Position numbers and translations under genes: made by a program. From Harmonia axyridis (lineage: Eukaryota > Arthropoda > Insecta > Coleoptera > Coccinellidae), in contig NC_059507.1 in assembly GCF_914767665.1 (NCBI RefSeq), forward strand, positions 13,144,001 through 13,208,000: a stretch of 64,000 nucleotides of DNA, read 5' to 3'. Below are positions 10,256-21,568 of the stretch, in pieces (the first letter of the stretch is position 1; the number at the start of each line of letters is the position of its first letter). The notes beneath the pieces are model-generated. The model saw only the letters and a list, made by a program, of their open reading frames with translations, did no database searches and had not been told where the DNA came from.

Positions 10256-12480
10256 GTAAGTATCTACTTTTGAGTTTGCTTCATCATGGTTCAACTTATA
10301 ACGATGATTTATTTAAAAAACGTTTCATAAACAGTTTATAGTTGAGTACTGGTTGTTGAAGTCTATCAATGGCAAAACATATTTATGTGAGGAGTAAAAA
10401 GTAAAAAGAGAAAAAAGTAATTTATAAGTATGTATAAAGTACGTTATTTCAGCCATCGTGTAACGAACAAAACACGACACGAACGGCACAAGTGATTGTA
10501 CACCAATGAATCCGTAAGCACTCTGCGAATACCAGTCGTCTAGTGTGTGACGTCACGACACTTACACGTACTGGTTTTTTATTCTTCCAAGCGCAACTTC
10601 AAAGTCCCATAACTTTTTCATTTCTAGAGATATTTCCATGATTCTTTCACATTTTTGTTTCATTTTACTTAAATTTTTAGAATTAATCCTTAACAAAAAA
10701 ATGAAAACTAGTCCATTAGATAATTTCTATGTTTTCCAGGAGCTATCATTTCGCACAAATTTCCCTAATTTTCTTCTACTACAATCGATGAAGAACTCGA
10801 AGTAAAAATTGATGATGTCCGTCAGTTTGGCCGCTGTTTACGGGATAACTCTCGAAGAGAATGCGCTAGAGACTGTTCAAGGTAGGTTTAGCATCCTAAT
10901 ATCTCGACAAAGTTCGGTCGATTTTCCGTAGACCTCACAGTTCTAAGGAAATTTGAATTCGAAAATTGGGAAGATGAGTAAAAATTGAATCTCTATCCAA
11001 GAATCGTTATACCTCCTAAAATATTTGTCACAAACCTCTCAAATGAAAACGTTCTTCAGAGATCGAGTTCCGATCTAAAATATAGTAAAGTTTCAAGTCG
11101 TAGCTTTTATCCAAAAGAAGTGGCAGTCTCGAGAAAATTATAAATTTTTTTTGAAAATTTCAGATTATTACCTTTAATTCATGAAATAATGGACTAATCG
11201 CACAACTTCAAGCATAACCAGGCCACTTCGTGGCTTGTTCTTGAACTTGTAGAAGAATATCAAAGCCTTCTGCCCTTTTATTGTGAATAACTAATAAGTG
11301 AGTGGAATTGTCAAGAATATTTTGTTCGATATCCAACCAAATCTGCTACTTTTAAGTTTCTGCGTCTTCTGTTAGGAAAATCATGATATAACTTGTTAGG
11401 CAAAACCGAAATTAATATCAAAGTTCACTAAGCAATAAATCTATTAATAGAATATTGATCAAGATAAAGGTGATCATACACAACCGCGCGAAACCATCAT
11501 ACAAGTCCGAACGCCCCAACACTAAAATTGTCATATTACCATATACCAATCTCAATGAGCCTGCTTACATCCATAACGCAAACAGATAAATAAGCATATT
11601 GCCCCACTCACTCCCAATAACAGCCTCATCCCATTAAGTACCCCTGCGATCTTTTGTATCGTAATATTTATCATTGCCCCTCTCATTTCCCGTAAAATAA
11701 CAGAGAGCGCGAGAGCGGTCTGTCGAAGGAGACCAGCCCCCTAGAAATGTTGGGGGATTTCGTTCGAACGAAGTCCCGGACAGGCAGCGTGTTGACGCAT
11801 GTTTTCAAGCTTCGCTGGTTAAAAGTATTGATCACAAGTGGCAAATCCAAATCGGATGTTTAATGAGGGCCTCACGACCGAACCGCTTTTCACTTTCAGT
11901 TTCGGGCGGTTTTGGGGTCGATTGTGGCCTCCAAGGACTCTCCAGCGGGCATAACTCCGATGCGAACTTCAGTTTCACAGCATTCTGTTTGATTGGAAAC
12001 TACGACATTTTCCTGTCCGTATTGGACAAGTTTTGTAAAGCTGGGTCTTTCACAACCCAAGATGCAGCGTCAGAAGGATAAACCTTCCCTGTTGGTTTCC
12101 GAGCTTAAAAGTAGTTTCATTTCACTTAAAATAATGCTTCCTCTTTACTAATAAATTCATGTATTGTTTGCAAATTATCGTCCCATTTCTATTCTGGGCG
12201 TATTTTCCATGGCTTTCGAGAAGATCATATATACACCAAAATGATTCGTCCCTAACACGTTTCAACATTATTAAAAACTGCCAACACTTCTTCCGAAAAT
12301 GAAGATTCACTGAAACAACGACCTTTTCATTTGTTGACTTCGATTATAAAAATCATTATGTTGCAGGTCTCTTATTTGACCTCAAACATGCATTTCATGT
12401 ACTATCTCTGGAATTCTTAGAAAATAAGCTCTATAACACATATTACGCGGTGTTTTCTTAGAATTGGACACTTTACATCA
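10256..12480. other. toy intron 6, central part
   Basis: No gene seen. Bases 11640-11960 form a GC-richer island (GAGAGCGCGAGAGCGGTCTG). The rest is AT-rich with a copy of the TCCGTCAGTTTGGCC repeat at about 10818. The 72-codon plus-strand open stretch at 11863-12081 overlaps the island and has no splice context or recognisable motif. Confidence 0.35.
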
Positions 12481-12489
12481 TACAAAAAT

Positions 12490-12765
12490 GCAATGTTACT
12501 GGGCTCTATCATGCCACACTCTGGGCATGCCACAGGGCTCTGTTCTAGGGTCGCTATTATTTATTCTTTTCATGAATGGATCATATAAGTCGTGATCTAG
12601 TAGTAAAACTAGTCATACTTGCTGATGACACATCAATGGTGGTCCCAGCGCGAAGTCCTGAGAGAGTTATGATATTGTGTAATGAGGTGAGTAGTAAGTT
12701 TGAGAGTTGGTGTTGCTCTAATGTTCTGATAGATACTTAATATCGAGAAAATGGTATGTTTCAAT
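12490..12765 (+). pseudogene. non-LTR retrotransposon reverse transcriptase fragment
   Basis: The plus strand reads LGMPQGSVLGSLLFILFMNG and, after a frame change, LADDTSMV. These are reverse transcriptase blocks 4 and 5 of LINE ORF2 proteins (GxPQGSxLGPxLFxxYxND, then the catalytic F/L-A-D-D-T). The downstream KFESWCCSN also fits the LINE context. Frameshifts and stops show it is dead. No endonuclease domain or 3' tail can be attached. The clade is probably jockey/CR1-like, by motif style only. Confidence 0.7.
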
Positions 12766-12844
12766 ATAGATGGGATCGATAGGTTCAGGCAGTCTCCAAG
12801 CAATTAGATTATGCGATCAACAAGGTGAAAGACTCGCTTCCTTT

Positions 12845-13140
12845 CCAATACATAATCAGATTTCTACTGAACATCTTCAGTGTACCAAGTCTCGTTCCAT
12901 ATACTTGGTTATGTCTTTTCCATACAATTTTCTTGGAAAACTGAATACTCTTATGGAACCAAAGACCTCATCTTTATAAACGCTCTATAGTTGCTCCCTG
13001 ATCTCACAGAAACTTCTGACTTTGGAAACCTGAACACCCATCTATATGTATTTCAAAAAACGTCCTAGTCATTATGTCTGAAAAGCACTCCAAGGAACAT
13101 TCAATCCTTTCATCGTTTAATACAGGAAGAGGTATCAACA
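12845..13140 (+). repeat. direct repeat C, copy 1
   Basis: About 300 bp sharing long matches in the same order with 13478-13785: CATAATCAGATT, CATACAATTTTCTT, GAAAACTGAATACTCTTA, CCAAAGACCTC, CTTTGGAAAC and CATTCAATCCTTTCATCGTT. The two copies are in the same orientation and 630 bp apart. It directly follows the LINE fragment and may be its 3' part. Confidence 0.65.
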
Positions 13141-13477
13141 TCGAAATAGTCGAAATAGTACATTACATTAATCTAAGGATTGCTACATAATACTAATTAT
13201 TTAGTATTTCGGGGCTGGACTTTCAAGCTTAGAATAATCAACATTTGGGGAATAGAACTTATATTGTTTGGCTCATACTCCAGAAAATGTTATCAATTCA
13301 TCCCCTGATATTTAAAGAACTTAGTCGCTAGCACCCTGTATTTGTCATAATATTATCAATATGTTATTATGACATTCAAATATCGTACGCAATTCAATTC
13401 ATGTTATGGTCTTTTTGATGTAGGTAAGTCTCCGCTTGCTCGTCTTACAGGTTCTCTAATTTGATTCATCATGACAT

Positions 13478-13785
13478 AATCAGATTCTTACTGAAAATCT
13501 TCAGTGTGTCAAATCTCCTTCCATGTACGCACTTGGTCATGCCCTTCCCATACAATTTTCTTAGAAAACTGAATACTCTTAGAGAACCAAAGACCTCCGC
13601 ATCCTTATACACGCTCTAGTTGCTCCCCAACCTCACAGAAACTCCCGACTTTGGAAACATAAACACCCATCTATACGTATCCCACAAAACATGCTATCTC
13701 CTCTTCATTATATCTGGAAAGCACTCCAAGTAACATTCAATCCTTTCATCGTTTAATACACGAAAAGGTACCAACATACTCCAGA
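13478..13785 (+). repeat. direct repeat C, copy 2
   Basis: Second copy of the unit at 12845, clearly diverged but colinear. Between the copies lies unremarkable AT-rich sequence, including a CACCCTGTATTTGTC end-like motif at 13331. The arrangement suggests a segmental duplication or two insertions of the same decayed element. Confidence 0.65.
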
Positions 13786-14930
13786 AACTGTTTTCAATCC
13801 CGCTGAAAGAAAACCGCTTTCATAGCCCTGCCCCATCCGTAATTTGGATAAGTAACGTTGTGAAAAGAGCAGCATCCCAAAAGGCGTATACTTTGTCTAA
13901 ATTACTCCGAGCATACAGGTTTCATCATCTCGAAAGCACTGCCTTTTCGAGCTAAACATGTACGTGAATGGATACGGCTCACTTTTGTGCCGATGTGTAT
14001 CTCTTGATTCGGCAAGGACGGGATATTTTGTTGCAATTTTGTAAATTGCGATCCGGGGAAGATTTGAATGGTTGGGCAGAGCCAGGGATTGGTTCAAAAA
14101 TCTGACGTTTCCTTTGACGTGAGCGTTCTGACGTTTCTTCAATTACATAATGTAGCTGTGATGAATGCGGTTACGTGTTTACGTGATGTTTGATTATGAT
14201 GGATGGTAAACAGAAGTGGCAACATAGATTTCCAATAGAAGCTTTTACGTAGGTTGATGAAGATTTTTTATATTCTGGGGACCTTTACCTGTGGTGCATG
14301 GTTTATGATATGAATTAAATATACTTTTCAATGCGAATATGGATGTTTGCAGTGTAAAATAATACCTTTTATGTCTAGTAATTCAACAATGAACGAAAGA
14401 AGAATAGAAATACTAATTCCAAGTATTTTCAAAGCGGATACTCAAAAAAATTAAAATGTTGGAGAATGAATATCTGTTAGTAATATGCAGGGTGTTTCCA
14501 AATTATACGTGAACCTTGGAAGACGTGTTAGAATGACTCATTTGCCGGCGTTTGAGACATATTCAATGATAACCAAAAATCAACAGTTTACGAGATATTT
14601 GAGTTCTTGAGGTTTTTAGAAGATTTCTCACCTTACTTCATATTTCGTAAATTTTTTACGTTAAAATAGAAGTAGCAGCGAGAAGATTGTGAGTAAATTT
14701 TAGGCGGAAAGTAACAACTGAAGAAATAAGAAAAAGGGCACAAGATTGTATAAAGAATGGTGGAGGTCATTTCAACTATAATTCATTAATACATTTTCTA
14801 CTTAAATTTTGAGTTTAATTGCAATAGAAACTATTTAATTCATTATTTTCTTTTCTTTCCTTTTTTTCCCTTTCAAATCAAAATCTGCTGAAACAAAACT
14901 ATATTCCTATACCCATTCCTATATTCCATA
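13786..14930. other. toy intron 6, after repeat C
   Basis: No gene seen. A TGCAGGGTGTTTCCAAATTA word at 14488 resembles the ends of Tc1/mariner-type elements and is followed by repeat-like sequence (GAGATATTTGAGTTCTTGAG) to about 14640. No partner end was found. Confidence 0.35.
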
Positions 14931-15479
14931 GAGTAATAAACATAGATAGAGGAAGTATATACGCAATTTTTCGTGTCCCCAACATGGTTAGATTATGTTG
15001 TCGGATTGTGATGTATTTTTAAATATTGAATGAAATATATTTATTTGAGTGATTCCCGATTAAATATGGAAATTTAAATATTTGGAATGCGATATTTTTC
15101 TTAATTGTCAAATTTATTATAAGCAGAATATTCATTATTTTCTGTATCTCCCTGCTGAAATTCGAGGTTTGGCAACTTTTGCTCTCCTAGTGTCATCGGT
15201 TGTTTCACGTCGATTGGCGCGCTTGAAGTTTGTTCTCTAAATTTCTGATATATTTAGGTATTTATTTCAATATATTTTGAGTTAATATGAAACGTTGATT
15301 TACTATGGGACATGAGAAATGCGTTCTTTGAGGAGAAACTCGTGAATTGAGTGAAATATCGTATTACTGATATGTTTTCATTTCCGCGCGCTTCATGTCA
15401 AATTTGATAGTTCATGTTGGGGACAAAATTTGCTTACTAAAAATGACATATACTCCCTCTATCTATGTTTATTACTCTG
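14931..15479 (+). mobile_element. MITE family A, copy 2 (complete)
   Basis: Both ends are preserved: GAGTAATAAACATAGATAGA at the left and its complement CTCTATCTATGTTTATTACTC-type sequence at the right, about 28 bp of inverted repeat. The interior landmarks match copy 1 in the same orientation. It has no coding potential. At about 550 bp this is the best-preserved short form and could serve as the family reference. Confidence 0.85.
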
Positions 15480-15742
15480 AGCTGTATTCCGACGAAAACT
15501 TTTTTAGGAGATAAAGAAGAAAAACTTGATCAACGTGGAAAAAATTGAAGAAAAGCGACGTAAAAATCAAAATTCGAAAATTCTTGAAAGCGAATTTTTA
15601 AATGAACCTTATCGTTTTTACTTTCATTCAAACCAAAAGATCGACGTTCATTCAATCATTCGAATATTCTGTGTATAGTATTAATCTTGTGATTTTTCGA
15701 CGAAAGCGACAGTATATTCTGTATTCGTAAAAACGTTGTTAC

Positions 15743-15825
15743 CTGGATACGTGCCTCAGGTAATCCAATTTTCTCAGCTAGCCGCTCCCTGGCGAAAACG
15801 TCTGGATAATGAGTCCTCTCGAATT
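15743..15825 (-). CDS. toy: toy exon 6: homeodomain helices 1-2
   Basis: Encodes residues 263-290, EFERTHYPDVFARERLAEKI then GLPEARIQ, covering the end of helix 1 through helix 2 and into helix 3. The exon is only 83 bp. The acceptor is a T-tract with CCAG and the donor CAG/GTAACA (phase 0). The following intron interrupts the homeodomain between positions 46 and 47 (RIQ|VWFSNRR), a break shared by many paired-class homeobox genes. That intron is 9.0 kb and packed with repeats. Confidence 0.96.
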
Positions 15826-15920
15826 CTGGAAAAAAAAGAAAAACACCAGCTCATTAGTAAACAAGGAAGTCTCAGACTGGTTTGGGTTATACTGAGAGTG
15901 TTTTTGAGGATCCTAATTAC

Positions 15921-16067
15921 CTTTTTCTAGACTATCTATCTGCTCGTTGGTAAATGATGTCCTGTTTCTCTGTAACTTCCTCTTGAGCCTTAGCCTCAGT
16001 TGAGAGTCTTCGTCCCCAGAGGAATTGTGTTCTGAATTTCCATCAGAGGTGTTTTCGTGCATGATAT
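15921..16067 (-). CDS. toy: toy exon 5: acidic linker and homeodomain N-terminal arm/helix 1
   Basis: Encodes residues 214-262. It reads DIMHENTSDGNSEHNSSGDE, DSQLRLRLKRKLQRNRTSF, then TNEQIDSLEK. The Ser/Asp/Glu-rich segment precedes the homeodomain in Pax6 proteins, and LQRNRTSFTNEQIDSLEK is the homeodomain N-terminal arm and first helix (homeodomain residues 245-304 of the assembled protein). The acceptor is TATTCATTCCAG and the donor GAAAAAG/GTAATT (phase 1), inside the EKEFERTHYP motif, with a 95-bp intron to the next exon. Frame joins on both sides are clean. Confidence 0.96.
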
Positions 16068-16234
16068 CTGGAATGAATAAAAAGCGTTTTGAATGATCTA
16101 TGCTTTAACGAGATCATTAAAGACTTTGGTATCGAATAAGAATTAATTTGTTTCTCAGGACCCATTATAGCCTTATAAATCTATCGTTCTGGTGATCAAA
16201 TTTTGTTTTTCGTAGATGTCATACAATAAGGTTA

Positions 16235-17327
16235 GGTCTGCATCATAAAGTTATTCTCGATTAAACGAGTCAGCTTACGAGCCAAATTCTCGTCATTTGC
16301 GGCAGTTTTTCATTTTTTGCTTTAATATGATGAAATCTGCGGCTGAGGCTCATCGAATGTCCCCAAATACATATGGCGAGGCCGCTATTAGTGAAAGAAC
16401 GTGCCGAGAGTGTTTTCAACGCTTCAAGAACAGTGATTTTCGACTTCGAAGACCAGCATGGCGGTGGAAGAGCGAAGGTTTTCGAAGAGGCAGAATTGGA
16501 GGCATTACCCGTGTCAAACGCAACAAGAATTGGCAAGATCACTGGGAGTGACGCAACAAGCCATTTCAAAATCCTGAAAGTCATAGGAATGATTCAGAAA
16601 CAAGGAAATTGGGTGCCTACGAGTTAAAGCCTAGAGATGTTGAATCGTTGAACGGCGTTTTTTTGCCTGTGAACAGCTGCTTGCAAGGCAAAAACGGAAG
16701 GGATTTCTGCATCGTATTGTAACTGAAGACGAAAAATGGGTTCATTAGGATAATCCTAAGTGCAGAAAATCATGGATACATCCCGGTCATGCTTCCACGT
16801 CGACAGTCAAATCGTATATTCACAGTTCCAAGGTAATGCTTAGTATTTTGTAGGACCAACTCCGCGTAGTGTAGTATGAGTTGTTAAAACCGACTGAAAC
16901 AATCACAGACGACTGTTATTGAACGCAAATAATGCTTTTGAGCCGAGCATTGAAAGACAAACGGCCGCAATACAACAAGAGATGATAAAATGATTTCACA
17001 GCATGACAATGCTCGACCCCATATTGTGAAGTGGTCAAGACATGCTTGGAAACGTTGAAATGGGAAGTCCTAACCCACCCGCCGTATTCTTCAGACGTAG
17101 CTCCTTCGGAAATCACTTGTTTCGTGATAGTGATGTTGGCACACGGCCTGGCTGACCAGCACTTTCGGTCTTATGAAGAGCTAAAAAATTTGATTCGTAC
17201 GCTGCCCGATAGATGGGAGAAAGTAGTAGCCAGCGATGGACAATACTTTGAATCATAAATGTATAACACTGTTGTGTTATACATTTACATACATATATAC
17301 ATACAGGCGGAAGCAAAGTTGTACGCC
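16235..17327 (+). mobile_element. mariner element, degenerate copy 1
   Basis: Flanked by TA on both sides, with imperfect inverted ends: left GGTCTGCATCATAAAGTT, right (inverted) GGCGTACAACTTTGCTTCC. It holds the transposase remnant at 16285-17258 on the plus strand. A length near 1.1 kb is close to the usual 1.25-1.3 kb of mariners. It sits in toy intron 4, upstream (in gene direction) of homeodomain exon 5, about 1.25 kb from a second mariner in the opposite orientation. Confidence 0.75.
16285..17258 (+). pseudogene. mariner transposase, inactivated
   Basis: Across three frames it keeps ERTCRECFQRFKNSDF, FEDQHGGGRAKVFE, the helix-turn-helix remnant, FACEQLLARQKRK, EDEKWVH-stop-DNPK, QHDNARPHI and PPYSSDVAPSE. 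These are the DNA-binding half and DD34D catalytic core of mariner transposases. The GDEKW motif has become EDEKW. The third catalytic Asp of APSD is Glu (APSEI). There is a stop right after KWVH and several frameshifts. The protein cannot be functional. Its sequence is close to the minus-strand copy at 18.6-19.2 kb, so both derive from one family. Confidence 0.85.
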
Positions 17328-17329
17328 TA

Positions 17330-18580
17330 TGTACATTTGAAATGAGATAAAAGATATTGTTGATTATTATTCATACAATTCTTTAGGACATTTGAAAATT
17401 CATCAGCGAAAGGCAAACATAGCTACTCGCTGTCAGAATTATAGTATCTAGATGAAGAATGCTGGTTGTGGTAGCTTAGATCGGGATGTCAGTAAAATCT
17501 AGTGATCCTTAGGTGAAGTGAACTTCACAAAGAGAATATTCCGGACAAAAATTGTAGTTGACATTCCAAACGCTCATTCAAGTCAAGGTTTCCAGTTAAA
17601 TAATCCAAGACAAAATACTTCCGGTGACATTATCCTCTGGCCGCGAGCAAAAGGTTGAAAATCAAGTGAGATATTTATTCCGCATAAAATCTGCAAACTT
17701 TGAACACTTCCTCATTCCATCAGCCGACAACAGATTCACCCCAAATCCACCCAAAAAGAGGAGTATCCAAGAAACCTCACGCTCATAAAACATCTGAACA
17801 TCGCGGCGCGGTTGCGGATCCGCCCGGATAACAAAAGAAATTCTGCAGATATCTCCGAGGATATCTCCGGCTAGAGGAGACAGGGGATAGCGAGAGAGTA
17901 AACTCTCGTTCAGGACGTGTTGAAAGCCTACTCGTCGAGTGTCGGCACCAGCAGGCTGTCGGCAGCGCCCCCTACAACCCCCGCAAGCCCCTGTTTACTT
18001 CCGCTCCCGTAAACTCCACCCCATTTCATATCCTCGTCCTCCCTCGCCATTTCATTCTTGTTTTATTTCATCTTCTTATCCCTTCGGCCTGGCCCCCTTT
18101 TACTCTGCCTCCTCGCAACAACCCTCCACCCCCGAGCAGCCGCCCCTCGGATCCTCATCCCTCGAAACGACCGGCTCTGTGTTTGTGTTTTCCGCGGAGA
18201 TGAGGAAATTTGCATAATTTTAGATTTCGATATTTTTTTTTTCAGGAGGAGGGGGAAAGTTGAAAGGGGTTTCGTTATTATGGCAGGACTGTTTCGGAAG
18301 GGTGGATGGGGGAATCTGGAAAATTTGGAAACCGGAATGATACTTCGATGTGGTAACTTTGCATTTCGATTCGAGTTTTTCGTATCAATATGGGAAGCTG
18401 TCTTCTAACGATTAAGTATATGATTTTGCTTTCGAATCTATCGAAGGAAAATTGTAATCACTTCTGGGTTGGAAAAAGATTTGGATCACTCGCAAAATGC
18501 ATTTCAGATCATCCTGAACATCTACTATTAGATATTATACCATTTAAATTAAATTTTATATAGGTATTCTGTCTGTCGTC
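17330..18580. other. toy intron 4 between the two mariners; GC-rich island
   Basis: No gene can be supported. Bases 17760-18200 are strongly GC-rich and unique in look (GAGGATATCTCCGGCTAGAG, then a C-rich run). The plus-strand open stretches across it are Pro/Ser-rich by composition and have no splice or start context. The island is a candidate conserved regulatory element of toy. Confidence 0.35.
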
Positions 18581-19217
18581 TATACATAGGCGTACACCTC
18601 TGCTTCTGCCGTTTTTCGGTTTGGCCGTCGATGTGGAAGCATGGCCGGGATATCCGGATATCCCCATGATTTTCTGCGCTTGGAATTATCGTAATGAACC
18701 AATTTTTCGTCTCTAGTCATAATACGATGCAGAAATTCCTTACGTCTTTGCCTTGCAAGCAGCTGTTCACAAGCAAACAAACGCCGTTCTACATATTTCG
18801 ACTTCAACTCGTACGCCACCCAATTTTCTTGTTTCTGAATTATTCCCATGACTTTCAGGCGTTTTGAAATGGCTTGTTGCGTCACTCCCAATGATCTTGC
18901 CAATTCTTGTTGCGTTTGACACGAGTCTTGATCAAGAAATGCCTCCAATTCTTCATCTTCGAAAACCTTCTCTCTTCCACTGCTATGCTAGTCTTCGACG
19001 TCAAAATCGCCGTTCTTGAAGCGTTGAAACCACTGTCTGCACGTTCTTTCACTAATAGCGGCCTCATCTTAGGTATTTGAGAGCATTCGATGAGCCTCAG
19101 CCGCAGATTTATCATATTAAAGCAGAAAATCAAAACCCGCCGCAAATGACGAGATTTTGACTTGTGAGCTGACATGTTTAATCGAGAATAACTTCATGAT
19201 GTAACACAAATCGACTA
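18580..19217 (-). mobile_element. mariner copy 2, internally deleted
   Basis: Minus-strand relative of copy 1. The coding half reads LRLRLIEC, QDSCQTQQELARSLGVTQQA, ISKRLKVMGIIQKQENWVA, FACEQLLARQRRKEFLHRI and TRDEKLVHYDNSKRRKSWGY, i.e. the helix-turn-helix region and the first catalytic Asp. Just after the MLPHRRPN segment it jumps directly to the 3' terminal sequence (GCAGAAGCAGAGGTGTACGC), so about half the element, including the second and third catalytic Asp, is missing. The helix-turn-helix half is better preserved here than in copy 1. A frameshift is present near the start. Confidence 0.85.
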
Positions 19218-19694
19218 ATATTTCGATGGCGTTATGTTTACAAATACCTAAGCTTATTGACTGACATCTATTTCAACTGCATTCGATGCGAAACATTTCA
19301 AGACAATGCTAAGTTCTTTTAATTGAAACCAAGTTTCACTAAACATGTTAGAAAAGAATCTGATGTTAAAACTCAGTCTGCATAGTCAATTTTCACCCGA
19401 TAGAAGTGCTACTAGAATCTAATGAATCAAATTCGAAATGGCAAATATCAAAATTACCATACTTTATTTCTTTCAATCACGTGAAAACACTTAGAATCCA
19501 TCGTTTATTTGATAAGCCGATTGGGAATTTGATATATCACTGTGTTCAATAGCAGTATTGTTAATTTGTTATTTTTAGTCTTTCATGTTTACTTTTCCTT
19601 TTTCAATTTAATTGATTTCAAAATTTTTGTTTGTAATGATTGTAGCGGATTTTTTTCATTTTGTTGAAGCGATTATAATAATTATTCCACTTAC
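19218..19694. other. toy intron 4, portion next to exon 4
   Basis: AT-rich, nothing recognised apart from the exon 4 donor at its right edge. Confidence 0.4.
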
Positions 19695-19914
19695 CACGTT
19701 TGTGGATATCTTCTCTTGATATTTGACTACCTAGAGAAGGTGGTGCTGGTGGGAGTCCCAAGTGCGGTGCTGGTGGACCTCCAGGGTACCAAGTCCAAGG
19801 TGGTCCTTGGCTATTGAACATTCTCAGCTTGTCGTATACAGATTCGTTTTGGGCGGAAGCTTGCTGTTCTTTTTGGGAAGCCAAGTTCCTGAGAACTCTA
19901 TTTATTGACGAAAC
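19695..19914 (-). CDS. toy: toy exon 4: end of paired domain and linker
   Basis: Encodes residues 141-213. It completes the RED subdomain with VSSINRVLRNLASQKEQQ, then continues into the linker QNESVYDKLRMFNSQ, PPWTWYPGG and a Pro/Leu-rich stretch, ending ISREDIHKR. The NESVYDKLRMFN and W.WYP signature is shared with Drosophila toy and absent from eyeless, which has a much longer linker here. The acceptor is CTTGTTTCAG/GTT (phase 0) and the donor CGTG/GTAAGT (phase 1). The linker is thought to be disordered. No frame damage is present. Confidence 0.95.
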
Positions 19915-20980
19915 CTGAAACAAGAAAAAGGAGATATTGATAAATTAACATAAAAGAAGTTTATGGATTCAATATGAACTCGAAATTGGTTGCTACGAAG
20001 CGACATAATCTTCTTACACAAATAACCACAACACACTGAAAGTGATGTTACATCGTTCAGACACTGAGCATTTTGATTCCAGTCCAGTTTACTAGAAAAA
20101 ACAATGCGCAGTGTTAGAGATTCATGTTTACCTAAACGGCTTCCTTAATAGATGAAACTACCCAAGTTGAGGCTTGAACACTTGAAGAATTTCAAGAAGT
20201 CGCAGAAGTGTCAACTTGAGACCAGAGTAGGCATGGTGACGAAGAAGAAACAAATTTGAAGTAATAATAACAAGAAGAAAGATTTCTTCGTCAGCTGTCG
20301 AATTTTTGTATTCATTTCTCCATTCTTCTATCCTTAGTCATATCTATTCCTCACGCACTTACAACAAGAATTGCCTCTTAGAAAATAACAAAAAAGGGCC
20401 ACTCTGCTCTTAATCCTTCCCTAACCCCACTATCATTTTTCAACGTACCTACATGTTCCTCTACCCAATCTCCAGTGAGAAAATTGCGTGGGCAAACAAT
20501 GCTCCTGCCAGATGCAACACGCAACTTGGCACCCTTACGGTGTAACTGGCTTAGGCCCAACATTCATTCCCCATACGACATTATGGCTTATTCTTCAAGT
20601 CAAACCAAGCGATAAAATCGCACGTCTCTTTTATGTCAGTTACACTCGTTTTTGGCCTAGCCGGGGAATGAGTTGGCGCATATACATATGCGAGATGGGT
20701 TGATGATATTAGAGGAATTGTGTAACGCGCAAAGTGGTTGGGTAAACAGCGTTAATTAAGTGTGCCATTGTGCAACGTTGTAAACATGTCGAGTGGACCA
20801 TCGGTAGCTGACGTTCTGACGCTGGCGATATGGGATATTGTGTTATTTTAACTGGGATTCATATAATATGTATCAAGGCCTTGATTGGTTATGCGAAGTA
20901 AATGCAGATAAACCAATTGATAAACTACTATTCGTTTGCTGTTTGCCTTAATTGAATGTTTGATTCTATGTTTTATATAG
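19915..20980. other. toy intron 3, start
   Basis: No gene seen. Bases 20380-20700 are of mixed GC content, including the word CTAGCCGGGGAATGAGTTGG, without splice-bounded coding. There is no recognised repeat. Confidence 0.35.
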
Positions 20981-20984
20981 TAAT

Positions 20985-21455
20985 CATCGCGCATCCTATC
21001 GGCCTATATTTGTTGCCAATAGATTACTATCACTCCCATGTCTATACATATTCAAATGTCTCATATACGCTAAAGATAATGAGACTAATTGGAAAAAATT
21101 AGCTAGTTCGCACGATCATAGAACACGCAATTCGCAGGTGCTTTTGGTTCCTAAACATCGGACTCACAGTTTCGAACATTCTCCACTTTATCAGGGCATT
21201 AGATTGTTCAACCATTTGCCCTCCCATTTGAAATATTTGAACAAACAATCATTCAAAAATGTAATTAAGGAGTTGTTGCTGCAAAAATGTTTCTATTCGG
21301 TTAGGGAATTTCTCTCTGATTCGTTGATCACTCAATAGAATAGTACCTATATGTTGTAAATAATAGAATAGTAGATTGAATAATATTTCCTTGACTTATC
21401 CTATACACATTGTTAAGTGTCCTGAAGGATCAATAAATTATTATTATTATTATTG
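20985..21455 (+). mobile_element. LINE 3' end: ORF2 C terminus plus ATT-repeat tail
   Basis: One open plus-strand frame reads RPIFVANRLLSLPCLYIFKC, LIYAKDN, then VPKHRTHSFEHSPLYQGIRL, FNHLPSHLKYL, FKNVIKELLLQKCFYSVREF and L, then stop at 21336-21338. This is the C terminus of insect LINE ORF2 proteins (R.S.FxxS..Y.G.xLYN.LP....L....FK..LK..L...CFYSVxEFL). After about 90 bp of 3' UTR the element ends in (ATT)n at 21432-21455, the tail type of several LINE clades. The frame is intact, so the insertion is fairly young but strongly 5' truncated. Confidence 0.8.
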
Positions 21456-21568
21456 TAGGCGTGGAAATTGTGTCCATTTAACATTCGTTATCTTGGCTTT
21501 ATCAGTCTCAAATTATTTATTGTTCCAATCATTCAACCATTCCAATCACTATGCTTGAAATTAAAGAC

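Noticed and set aside
9998..10550. TGACGTCAC pair as inverted termini of an element
   Set aside because: TGACGTCA is its own complement, so the pair cannot define orientation. Flanking bases do not extend the match, so the ends are not called.
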